Positions 23,391 through 33,040 of a DNA stretch of 64,000 nucleotides are shown here, piece by piece (position 1 is the stretch's first letter; each line of letters opens with the position of its first letter). The stretch spans positions 992,001 to 1,056,000 of the forward strand of contig JAADJZ010000010.1 of the NCBI GenBank assembly GCA_011032825.1, in the 5' to 3' direction. The stretch is from Massariosphaeria phaeospora (Eukaryota > Ascomycota > Dothideomycetes > Pleosporales). Below the pieces are notes generated by a model. The model had not been told where the DNA came from and did no database searches. It saw only the letters and a list, made by a program, of their open reading frames with translations. The translations under genes were made by a program, and so were the position numbers.

Positions 23391-24030
23391 TATAGTGTTT
23401 CCGGGCGAATGCGCGTGCGATTGCGATGCATGGGAGGTGTTGCGTCAAGTGAAAGTGGAGGTGTGGAGCGATGCGCGTGAGGAGCTGCGCATTGTCCAAG
23501 GGTGTTTTGTTTTGGGTTGCCGACCGGGAGTTCGAGAGTGGCTGACGTAAGCAATGCGCTGTCACATGACTGACGGGACCTCGGGACAGCAGCGAGTAGC
23601 CCTACGTCGGAATCTCCCGTTCGACTCAGCACCGAAACTCGCCAGGGAAGTTGGTGTTGTCCTCCATACTCGAAGATCAATAAGCTTGGACACAGGGCCC
23701 TTTTCGCCGTCGTTTGTGCAGACCGCTCTCTAACACAGTTGTTCCCCGGATCTGTGTCTAAATATACGCCGCGCCGCATACGCATACCCCTTGCGCGCAT
23801 CTCGTATCCGATCTCCTAAACCTGCCGCCTCACCCAACTCCTCCACACCACTCTACCGCCCGACCGTCCATTCTGCGACACCCAGCGCACCTTCCGTCGA
23901 ACAGCGCATCCTCTACGTACATTTCTCTACACTCTCGGTTGCTTGTACGCCCGCTGCTGGTAGCCTGGTTCAGAGGTTCTGAAATAAACCGCAACATACC
24001 CCTGTCGGGATTCTCGTCGACACCGTCGTC
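23391..24030. promoter_or_regulatory. Divergent promoter, telobox gene / GDT1
   Basis: The 640-bp gap between two divergent ATGs must hold both promoters. The GDT1 side has an AT-rich, TATA-like CTAAATATAC at about 23758 and pyrimidine-rich leader sequence near 23800-23940. No coding frame is credible here. Confidence 0.5.
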
Positions 24031-25699
24031 ATGCGACTGCGACACCAGCGAGCGCCGGCTCTCCTCCTCCTTATTCCTACTTTACAAGTCCTCGCCGCTT
24101 CGATTGCATCCAATGCCGACAACACGCGGGTCGGGCGGGCGGCCGTCCCCGAATATCCTGATGTCAGCTCACTTTCTGCTGCCACGTCGACACTAGCGTC
24201 AGGTCAAAAGGGCACCAAAGACGCTCCAGTCGATGGAATGGACGGGAAGCCACATGCGGGTCCCTACGTGGACGAAAAATCCCCGACGCCAAAGAAACAG
24301 GCAGCTGTAGTGGAAGAGTTGCGACCAGCGGCTACCCGGATCAGCTCAGTAAAAGATTTGATTAAGGAAGAAACGGAAAAGTCGGGTGAAGAGGATGACG
24401 GTGTCATGGGTGACCCAAACAGATCAGTACCGAAGGGAAAGACAGGAACCGAGGGCGGTGTCTCCGCGAAGGAAAAGGAAAGATTAGCGCACGAGGACAA
24501 AACAGGCGAGAAGATGGAAAAAGTCCCAGAATCACCAAAAGAAGCACTCCCATTGCCTCACGGTGAACAGGAGCGAATGAAGGACAGGATAGCCTCCGAC
24601 GCAGCAACACGTGTGCTTGGTGCGCAGGGCCTAGAGGTAAGCTACGATACAGCTTCCTGAAATCTTTCCATTGACGAGTGCAGAAACCAACCGACCTCCC
24701 CGAGTCACCTCACGACATTCCGCATCCTGTTCCAGCTTCTGTCTCCAAAGACGATCCACTGGATGTCACACCGCCGAAGCCGGACTTGAGCTCTGACCGT
24801 ATACCCAACGCAGACGATAGTAGTGGCGGTATCCAACCTTTCCACTCCTTGGTGCTGTCCTTTACGATGATCATCTTCTCCGAGATTGGAGACAAAACAT
24901 TCCTAGTAGCAGCCCTCATGGCAATGCGCCACCCGCGTTTACTAGTATTTTCCGCCGCATTTTCTGCACTTATCGTCATGACTGTACTATCCGCAGTACT
25001 CGGTCACGCACTTCCTGCACTCATTCCCGAACGCCTCACGCACTTCGCCGCAGCAGGCCTGTTTGCCGTCTTCGGAGTCAAGCTGTTGCGGGAAGGTTTA
25101 GCTATGAGCCCCGATGAGGGTGTGGGCGAGGAAATGAGGGAGGTAGAGCAGGAACTCGAAGAAAAGGAACATCTCGCGCGACGAAAAGGCCATAGGAAGT
25201 CGTCTATATCCCCATACGCTCTCGAATCTGGACGTGCCCGACGGTCGAGGTCAAACTCGCGATTGCCTGCACCAGCACGAAGCCCATCGTCGTCCCCCGC
25301 GCGGTCTCCATCTCCAAGTCGAACCTCACTTTCGAGTGCCTTCAGTGGAATGAACAACCTCTTTTCTCTTCTACTGAGCCCGGCGTGGGTTCAAACTTTC
25401 GTTATGACTTTCCTTGGCGAATGGGGCGATCGCAGTCAAATCGCTACTGTGGCCATGGCCGCGGGATCAGACTACTGGTGGGTAACGAGTGGTGCCATCT
25501 TCGGCCACGGTCTCTGCACAGCCGGAGCAGTCATCGGCGGCCGCGCGATCGCAGGCAAGGTCAGCATGCGTGTTGGTAAGTTAGATGCCTGTCCCGGAAT
25601 GACACATGATACTAACTCTAGACAGTTACTCTAGGAGGTGCAATTGCGTTTTTGGCTTTCGGCATCATCTACTTCTTCGAGGCTCTCTACCACGAGTAG
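24031..25699 (+). CDS. GDT1: Gdt1/TMEM165 (UPF0016) Golgi Ca2+/Mn2+ transporter
   Basis: Cation transporter of the GDT1 family, which in yeast and animals supplies Ca2+/Mn2+ to the Golgi for glycosylation. Exons 24031-24636, 24684-25575 and 25626-25699 are in phase and give 523 residues. The N-terminus is a signal peptide (RAPALLLLIPTLQVLAASI). It precedes an unusually long polar Lys/Glu-rich lumenal segment of about 230 residues with no family motif. The two signature repeats are intact: EIGDKT at about residue 269 and EWGDRS at about 448, each inside a three-helix block. They are separated by a cytosolic loop rich in Arg/Ser (RSNSRLPAPARSPSSS), a likely phosphorylation target. The last exon of 74 nt completes the final helix (AFLAFGIIYFFEALYHE). 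Identity is firm; the long N-terminal extension is the odd part. Confidence 0.92.
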
Positions 25700-26417
25700 A
25701 CAGGCGAACCGTTCAGCATTCCAAGGCGCCATGGTCCGTTAGCTATTGTAATATTTGCTCGTAGTATGTCTATCTTGCAAACTCGTTTTTGGGTGATATA
25801 CACTGTATCATGGGCGGTATTCCGCCACGACGAAAAATGGGTCATATGGAGTTCTGGGGGCTGCATAGATCAGGATGATCGGGATTTGAGCGGTCGAGAT
25901 ATTGTCAGTTACTCAGTCAGATAGGGCCAATTCACCAATCATGCATTTCCGGTTATTACATGATCTCTTGCCATTGTGCTGGAGAAAGTATCTCGTGCTG
26001 TAGTATATTCTAAGGTTCTCTGAAGTGACAATACCTAGTATACTAGCTACAATAAGGCTTTGTAAAGATAGGAGTAGACTATTTACCTCTTACTAAAAAC
26101 TCGTAGGCTGTCAAAAAGGTCGCCTGAAGCATTCTGATAGAACTCGGTGAAGAATTATGTCAGCGGGGGCGCTCCAGAGTCCAAACCACCCAGCCGGATT
26201 CGTATTGTCGCCAATACGCACGGGCCATGTACCCTTGCCCGCGGGAGTGGCGTGGCCATAGCTCCACGGCTCCACGGCGCTGATCCTTTGTCCAGACTCC
26301 ACCGCTCGACAATCCAAATCATTCCAGCAACCCGTCACCACCCGCGTACGCTTTGAACTCCACTTCGAAGCCCGATACCACCTTGCGTTCGGCCACTCCG
26401 TATTGTTACCATACGCG
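25700..26417. other. Intergenic region, GDT1 terminator side to cyclin promoter
   Basis: About 720 bp without a supported gene; AT-rich from about 25750 to 26100, consistent with 3' end and promoter DNA. A small upstream exon of the cyclin gene cannot be excluded. Confidence 0.45.
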
Positions 26418-27487
26418 ATGGTTGTCACCGAAGCCGAACGGCAATGGCTCCTCACCCAGGACGAGCTGGCCCAGACGCCCTCGATCGTGGACGGCATGAG
26501 CATCGAGGAGGAGCACAACGTGCGACGGAAAGGCGTCAACTTCATCCTGCAGGTGGGCATGATGCTCAAGCTGCCGCAGATGACGCTCAGCTCGGCCGCC
26601 GTCTTCTTCCACCGCTTTCTCATTCGCAACTCTCTGAAGAGCCGGCCGGGCTACAAACCCATGCACCACTATGTAAGTGCTGCCCCCTAGCTTTTGCCCC
26701 GGAATTCGCTAGTGTAGAGCTCACACTCGTTGTCTTATAGCAAGTTGCCGCGACTGCTCTGTACATCGCAACCAAAGTCGAGGAAAACTGCCGCAAAATG
26801 CGCGAAATCGTCATAGCCTGCGTCCGCGTGGCGCTGAAAGACCCCAACAAGCTCGTCGACGAGCAGACAAAAGACTACTGGCGGTGGCGCGACACAATCA
26901 TGTACCACGAGGACGTGGTCCTCGAATCCCTCTGCTTCGACCTCAGCGTCAGCTCGCCCTACACCCGCATGTACGACATGCTGAAGCACTACGGCCTGGA
27001 GCAGAACAAGCAGCTACGCAACGCCTCGTGGGCATTTCTCTCCGACTCGTGCCTGACCCCGCTTTGCCTCCTCTTCTCCTCGGACACAATCGCCGCCGCA
27101 GCACTGTACGCCGGCACGAAAATGGCCGATACGAGCCTCCCCGACGACCAGGATGGCCGGCATTGGTGGGAAGTGCAGCACGTCAAGCTCGGTGACATCG
27201 CGCGCGCCTGTAACCTCATGGCCGACATTTACGAGGCTCAACCATCCAAAGACGGCGAGCCTAATATTTACGCCGGTCTCCGGAGCCCCGTAGAAGCCAT
27301 CGATTTCGGCACGCCGGCGAGCCAGGAGCCTGAGAGGGAACCCGAAAAGGAGCCTGATAAGGATCCTGAGCAGGAGCCTGAGAAGGGGGGCTCGCAGGAG
27401 CAGAAGCAAGACAAGCAGATGAGCGAGGAGGCGCAGGAAACAAAGCAAGAAGAGCCCATGAGTGAGGAGGGCGAGTTAGATGGGTAG
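26418..27487 (+). CDS. C-type cyclin (cyclin K/T, Pch1/Ctk2-like)
   Basis: Cyclin partner of a transcriptional CDK (Cdk9/Cdk12 type) that phosphorylates the RNA polymerase II C-terminal domain. Exons 26418-26672 and 26741-27487 join at phase 0 to 333 residues. The first cyclin box runs from WLLTQDEL through GVNFILQVGMMLKLPQMT and AAVFFHRFL. YKPMHHY is at the splice, followed by QVAATALYIATKVEENCRKM. The EHNK-like block (EQNKQLRNASWAFLSDSCL) and AAAALYAGTK mark the second cyclin fold. The C-terminus is a Glu/Pro/Lys-rich tail built on imperfect EPEKEP repeats. The ATG at 26418 gives a normal N-terminus, though a short upstream exon is possible. Choice between Pch1 and Ctk2 orthology needs a tree. 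Confidence 0.88.
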
Positions 27488-28488
27488 CAAGCAAATCACA
27501 TGTTCTACCACTGCCCAAAAAGACAGTCTTTAGGCGATCCTCTCGGCAGCCCAAGAGTGGTCAGCATTGGGCACCTACTCTACCTCTACGTTTCACAAAG
27601 CCTTACCGTATCTAGTATACTGGGTAATGTCCAAGTGGGGCTTGTAGACGCGAAAGAGGAGGTAGCTTATGGCCTAGATGCGCATCGGAAACGGATTGTG
27701 CTGGAGGGGTGCGCTCGCTCGGCTTGACGAGGTGCTGGACACGGTTCTGGGATGGGATGGGATGGGAGCGGGGGATATGGCGTGGGTGGATATGCGAGAT
27801 GAGATGAGACGAGATGAGACGAGATGGGATGCGATGGACAGAGAAGTGAGTGTGTTGGAGGAGGGTGGACTACAGGAGCATGGTCTGGGCTGGACGAGGG
27901 CGGGTTGGGCTGAGTTGAGCTGAGCTACTGAGCGGAGCTGCATGCTTCCATGTAGAAGGCGTACCGTATAAACTCTTGCGATGTTTGCTACATGCTACCA
28001 AGGACGTATATTCAGCGCTGCAAACTAAAATGCTGCTATCGTTCTAGTTCGCTTAACATTCCCCACGTCCTTCCAACGACTATCATTTCAGTCTGACTGT
28101 ACTGCCCTTGCGAGCTGAGCTGAGCTGAGCTGTTGGCACTGATTGGTGCGGGAGTGTATTGTGCCAGGCCCCCCTCCCCCCTTTCTCCTGACCAGAACAG
28201 AATCCATTGCCCGATCAAATTATTTTAATTTTAAGATTTCGATACAGAGCAGTGGACGGTTCGGCGATGCTCTCGACAGTATACAGGATTTCAGCAAGTG
28301 GAATTTTAGTTTGCCTTTATCTTTACAAAGCACTATCTATTGTGTCCAGCATACTGGGTTTTGTCTCAGTGAGGCGTGGGATAGAGGAAAAGGGTAATAT
28401 CTATATATATGTGTGTGTATCTAACGGGGTATATGCACTTATATCTTCCATTCTCCTCCCCTACACTCCACCCACCCACCTCACCCCC
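27488..28488. other. Intergenic region with simple repeats, no gene
   Basis: About 1 kb between convergent gene ends. It contains a G-run tract at 27749-27774, GAGATGAGAC-type repeats around 27795-27835, and GAGCTGAGCTGAGCTG runs near 27905 and 28113. Frames here are short or built from these repeats. Confidence 0.6.
27749..27774 (+). repeat. G-run tract with quadruplex pattern
   Basis: Four consecutive GGGAT-type units are followed by GGGAGCGGGGG, which fits the G3+N1-7 pattern expected for an intramolecular G-quadruplex. It lies about 260 bp past the stop codon of the cyclin gene. Confidence 0.7.
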
Positions 28489-30024
28489 TCACAGCATCGG
28501 CCTCGCCTCCAAACTCGCCTCCCCACCCTTCCGCCCAATCCTCGCCTTCCCCTCCCTCATCCACCGCTCCACCTCCTCATCCCGTATCTCCGTCAACCCG
28601 TGCACATCGCCCTCCCTGCGCTTCAACGTCTTCGCCTCCACCGTCTGCGCGCTCATCGGCACCCCCTCTCCCTTCCCACCCACCACGTCCTTGCAAAAGG
28701 TGCCCACCTCCTCGAAATGCAGGGACGCCGCACCGTTCCCTTCCAGCATGTATGCGAATACGTGCGGCATGGCTTCGAACAGGCGCCAGCGCGTTGGCAC
28801 GCCCTGCGCCGCCATGCGCTGCGCAACCACTTTGCACTCGTCCAGTAGCATTTCCTCGCCGACGGACCACAGCACGGGCGGGGCGCCGTGCCAGGACGCT
28901 GCGGAGGCGGCAAGCGGCGAGACGAGCGGGTGCAGCAGCGCGGACGTGTTGCAGTACATTTCGGCGCGCGGAGGAGTCGCAGGCCACAGCGGGCAAGGGG
29001 GAATGGCGCGCGCGGCGGTGTGCGAGGGCGTCGGCAGGTAGTCGTACTTGGTCAGGCCTTCGATTGAGGGCAGCGAGCGCGTGACGTCGAGCCAGGGCGA
29101 CGCGAGGGCCAGGGCGCCGGGCAGCGGGACGGGCACAGTGCGGCCGTGGAACCGGAGGCGTGCGGCTTGGCCGGGTGGTGCGGTCCGCTGGAGCTGCAGC
29201 AGGAGTTGCAACAGCGCGGTGCAGAGCATGCCGCCGGCGGAGTCGCCCGCGAAGACGATGTCGCTGGCGGGCACGGCCGTGTGCACGCTGCCCGGCGGGG
29301 GATGCAGCAGCGAGAGGTACGCCGTTAGGGCGTCGAGGAGCGCCGCGGGGAAGGGATGCGCGGGCGCGAGGCGGTAGCGCACGCTGAAGACGCGGCCGCC
29401 CGTGACCTTTGCCAGTTTGACCGTGTTGGAGCGGTACGTGGCTGGGTCGAGCAGGAACATGGCGCCGCCGTGGAAGTACAGCGTGGTGACGTTGGAGGTC
29501 GTTTCGGCGAGGAGGTTGCCGTACTTGGATTCGTCGGTGATGGCGGGGGGTCCGTCGTCGTTGTCCACAGCGACGGCGCGGTGGCCGTGCCATTCACCGG
29601 AGAGGGGCGCCACAGCGGGTGCGTCGTAGGTGATGGTGTTGTCAGGCGGGTCCATGTCCTTGGTTGCTTTGAACAGGGCGGCTCGGACGCCCAAGGCACC
29701 ATCACCATCCCCAAGCCTATCATGCTCTTCCTCGTCCGCAGCGCCCTCTTTTTCCTCCCCATCCACCGGGAACTCGACCTTCACAACCCAGATATTGCCC
29801 TTGACGCCCGGGTCCTTGATCGTCATACGCTGCTGCTTAGTAATACTCTGCGGCTCAGACCCCGGGCCCAGGATATCGCGCAGGATCTTGACGGTGAGTG
29901 CGGTGCGGAGGTCCCATTTCGAGCTGGTTTCCGAGAGGGACAGGGAGTGGAAGAGGGCGGTTTTCAGGATGGTGGGCGTCTTGGGGAGCAGCAATTTGAA
30001 GAGGGCGGAGGGCGAGGCGTCCAT
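28489..30024 (-). CDS. Alpha/beta hydrolase, HSL-type esterase/lipase
   Basis: Predicted carboxylester hydrolase of the hormone-sensitive lipase group (alpha/beta hydrolase fold 3). The intronless frame gives 511 residues from the ATG at 30024. An in-frame ATG at 30180 would add 52 residues with a hydrophobic start (SASFFFAFPPLCLV) and is an alternative. The oxyanion-hole motif HGGAMF is at residues ~185-190, YRLAPAHPFPAAL follows, and the nucleophile elbow GDSAGG places the catalytic Ser at about 262. PWLDVT and, near the C-terminus, GVPTRWRLFEAMPHVFAY hold the expected acid and His region. An acidic insert (EEKEGAADEEEH) lies in the N-terminal cap. The gene is markedly GC-rich between 28.6 and 29.4 kb, producing long antisense frames. 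Substrate unknown. Confidence 0.88.
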   Translation of the reverse strand: MDASPSALFKLLLPKTPTILKTALFHSLSLSETSSKWDLRTALTVKILRDILGPGSEPQSITKQQRMTIKDPGVKGNIWVVKVEFPVDGEEKEGAADEEEHDRLGDGDGALGVRAALFKATKDMDPPDNTITYDAPAVAPLSGEWHGHRAVAVDNDDGPPAITDESKYGNLLAETTSNVTTLYFHGGAMFLLDPATYRSNTVKLAKVTGGRVFSVRYRLAPAHPFPAALLDALTAYLSLLHPPPGSVHTAVPASDIVFAGDSAGGMLCTALLQLLLQLQRTAPPGQAARLRFHGRTVPVPLPGALALASPWLDVTRSLPSIEGLTKYDYLPTPSHTAARAIPPCPLWPATPPRAEMYCNTSALLHPLVSPLAASAASWHGAPPVLWSVGEEMLLDECKVVAQRMAAQGVPTRWRLFEAMPHVFAYMLEGNGAASLHFEEVGTFCKDVVGGKGEGVPMSAQTVEAKTLKRREGDVHGLTEIRDEEVERWMREGKARIGRKGGEASLEARPML

Positions 30025-30651
30025 GACGGGGGCGACTGGGATTTGTTGGGAGAGGTGTGGTATATGTAGGTCTGTATTTACAAGACAGAGAGGGGGGAAA
30101 GCAAAGAAAAAAGACGCTGACAAATCCCAATGCGAGAGACAACTAGAAAGAAAGAAAGAAACTGGAGCGGTGCATGGCATGAAGTCAAACGGCGACGACC
30201 TTCTTGCAGGGATCCATGACGCACGCGTTGATGCCTCTAGCCTCGGTCCAGGCCAGGCTTTAGCTCGCGCGTCCCGCAGCTCATGATTGGCTGCTTACAA
30301 CGACTTCCGATCTGGTGGCGGCGTCTCAAGAACAATCAGATAAGACGGCATTGTTTTCCAAGAGGTAGTACAACGGCACACTGAGCTCCGAAAGACGCCT
30401 GCCAGTAATCACTTAAACGCCTTACCCGCGTTCATCTAACTAGTCATTCCATCGATGACTGTCCCTAGAGCGGTTAGCAAAAAGACTGAGTTTTACACAG
30501 CACTAAAGATCGCATCGAACACTAGCCAGCGAGTGCAGTGCATGAAAGAAATTGGTATCGTGCGAGTTCCAAGGCGTAAACCGAGTACTGTACCATTACT
30601 CCAGCAGCTCCGCAACTCCCAAACGCCAAACCACCCCATTCCGCTCCCTCT
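30025..30651. other. Intergenic region, hydrolase promoter to seipin 3' side
   Basis: About 600 bp with no supported gene. It carries the promoter or leader of the hydrolase, including an AAAGAAAGAAAG-type purine run near 30150, and the 3' flank of the seipin gene. Confidence 0.5.
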
Positions 30652-32155
30652 CTACGGGTACCTCTTGCCACCTCCGCCTCCGCCTCCGCCTCTCGACCTT
30701 CTCCTGCCCAATCCGCCCCCCTCCGCTCTCTCCGAACTACTCTCCATGCTCGTGCCGATGCCCGAGTCCTCCCACACATTCGCTGACGAACCCGTTATGC
30801 CCGACTCTTCTATAACAAAATCAGCGTCTTCATCCTCATCATCAGCTTCTTCCTCCTTAACGGGCACGTCCTCAAGACCCAGGGTCTGTCTTTCGTCCTT
30901 GACTTGAGCGTCGGAGGAACTCAATGTAGCCGCTGGAGTGTAGTGTAGCGGTTTTTGCGATGGTAGGGTTGGGAATGTGCGGCTTGTATCGGACTCGGAT
31001 GGTGCGCGTTCGGGTTTCGGTGTTGGTGTCGGGTTGGCGTCTTCGTTCTTTATCGTCTTCTTGTCGGTAGATTTCTCTGCTTCGGGCTGCTCTGTGCTGC
31101 CTCCGAATAGTAGCGTAAAGACCAGCCACGTCGAAAGCACAAGGCCCATCTCCACGCCCCAGAACATGCCAGTGAACACCACAAAGCTGCTCAGCCGGTA
31201 GGTATACATGATATACCTGAGGCCCTCCAACCGCGCCACGAAGCGCACTGCAACTTTGTAGACGTCAAGCGGAGTCTTCGAGCGCACCTCCAGACGTAGC
31301 GAAGACGGTACATTCCGCCAGCCCTTCTCAAACCGCACAGCTTCCATCATGACTGTCGAGACCTTTTCGCTCTCGTGTCGCCAACTCAGTATGTAGAATG
31401 GTAGGCGCAGCGCTCGAAATACGGATTCCGTCATCCACGACCTGTACGTCAGAAGTGCCGGTCTCTTACTCCTGGCCAGAACCAGCGGTTTCACATTTGT
31501 GCTCAATATTCCTTCTGGCCGGGCATCACCAGCAGCTTGCACACTCTCTTTCTCCACGCCCGCGGCACTATCCTGCAAGTGATCCTCCGCCTCCCACTCC
31601 TCGCCCCATCCCAACATGCCCTTGATCCCCGCAGCCGCCGGTACAGGCGCTCGCATCTCCACGACCACCATCCAATTCCCCGCGTCGAGATTCTTCGTGC
31701 TGCGCGGCATCACCATGTCCACAACGACATCGTATTTCTGGCGACTAACAAGCCCATTGATATTCGCAAGCCCGTACGGAAACTTGCCAGCCGCGCAGTC
31801 GGATTCTGTGTGCGCGGCGTCGAACTGGAGGTATACAGGCACAGTGATGCCGCGGATGGGTATGTAGGCGAAGTAGAAGCTCGAGTAGGCGATCACGGCA
31901 ATTGCGAAGAGGATTGCGGATGTGACGAAGATGAGGATGGCGCGGAGGTATGTTCGCAGGAAGGTCGGCGAGATTGCGATTCGGACTGGTGCCAGAAGAG
32001 TGTCCTGAGAAGTGTAAGTAGTTAAGTGATGCGAACAGGATGAGCAAAGTACTTGGAGCGGCAAGACTGCGTTGTAACATAAAGCTTGGATAACTCACCT
32101 TTATATGTTGGACAATGTTATCTTGCTCATTGTGACCTTCAGTTGCCTCATTCAT
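30652..32155 (-). CDS. SEI1: Seipin, ER-lipid droplet contact protein
   Basis: Seipin organises lipid-droplet biogenesis as an ER-membrane ring complex. Two exons, 32155-32099 (19 codons) and 32004-30652, join at phase 0 to 469 residues. The first transmembrane segment (AILIFVTSAILFAIAVIAY) precedes the family signature SFYFAYIPIRGITVPVYLQF. The lumenal beta-sandwich core includes KYDVVVDMVMPRSTKNLDAGNWMVVVEM in pieces typical of PF06775. A second membrane segment is near FVVFTGMFWGVEMGLVLSTWL. The cytosolic C-terminal ~160 residues are disordered and acidic (KEEEADDEDEDADF), and the end is a Gly tract (RSRG then eight Gly, KRYP) coded by a GGC/GGA-type microsatellite. The lumenal domain and two-helix topology make the family call firm. 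Confidence 0.92.
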
Positions 32156-33040
32156 ATTGGAAGATAGAGGTGTGCGCACGAACAATGCACGATGTCAATG
32201 TTCGGCGTAGAGATGATCTTCACATGAAGCGGGACTGAATGAGGAATGACGTCGGCCTTTTGGAAGCTTGGACCAGCCCCACTCGCTGGGCACTAGGGAG
32301 ACTGTCAGGTAGGGGAACGTAAGGAGCTGGCACATGTCAGGATGTATATCTGGATTTCACAGCAACAGGTAATTCGGTACTGAATTGATTTTCCATTTCT
32401 AAAGAATTCGCAATCATGAAGTTAAGTACTCGTACACCTGAAGTTTGAGCCCGATGAACAACCAGAGAACCCCAACAGTCGGAATACATGAGTGCCAGAC
32501 GCCCCCCACTGATTTAAACCTCGAGCTTTTCAGAAGTGTGATCATACCTCTCCAGTGAGGCTTACCGCATCATTGCCGTCGAAGTGCTCGTTTCCGTGAA
32601 AAAGACATGTGGTATCATCCCAAAACCGTAGGTTCCATCAACGGAGACTACTCAGCCAAGGTGACCCACGCAAGAACCCTTAGAACAAAAAGAAAATGAT
32701 GAACGAAAACTGTCCATCGAAAATGCAAAGAAATTAGGCGTAATGAAGCCGTCGGCGCGGTTCGTTTTTACGGAATCGAGCGACGTAATGACCATGTGAC
32801 GCAGCTTTTGGATTGTACGGGTCAGAAAAACTTTTGATAGTAGTGCTGGCACACAAACAAGTCTAGATTAACAGGGTTGCAAGGGAATTTGAGCATAAAG
32901 GGCTGTAAGTATCGTTACGTCGTTCCGAGATCTGTGTGAGAGACCCCGGCTGCAATATCCGGGAGAGTGTCAAATTCACCCATCGCTGCACTTCCCGATT
33001 GCAGAGCGATTAGTCTTGGCGAGTGGCAAAAGGTGGCTCT
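32156..33040. other. Intergenic region, no gene
   Basis: About 885 bp upstream of seipin and downstream of the next minus-strand gene. Only short unsupported frames are seen. Confidence 0.5.

Noticed and set aside
28577..29593. 338-codon minus-strand open frame inside the hydrolase gene
   Set aside because: It is a different phase of the GC-rich hydrolase exon, extremely Arg/Pro/Ala-rich, with no domain; the hydrolase frame has all catalytic motifs.
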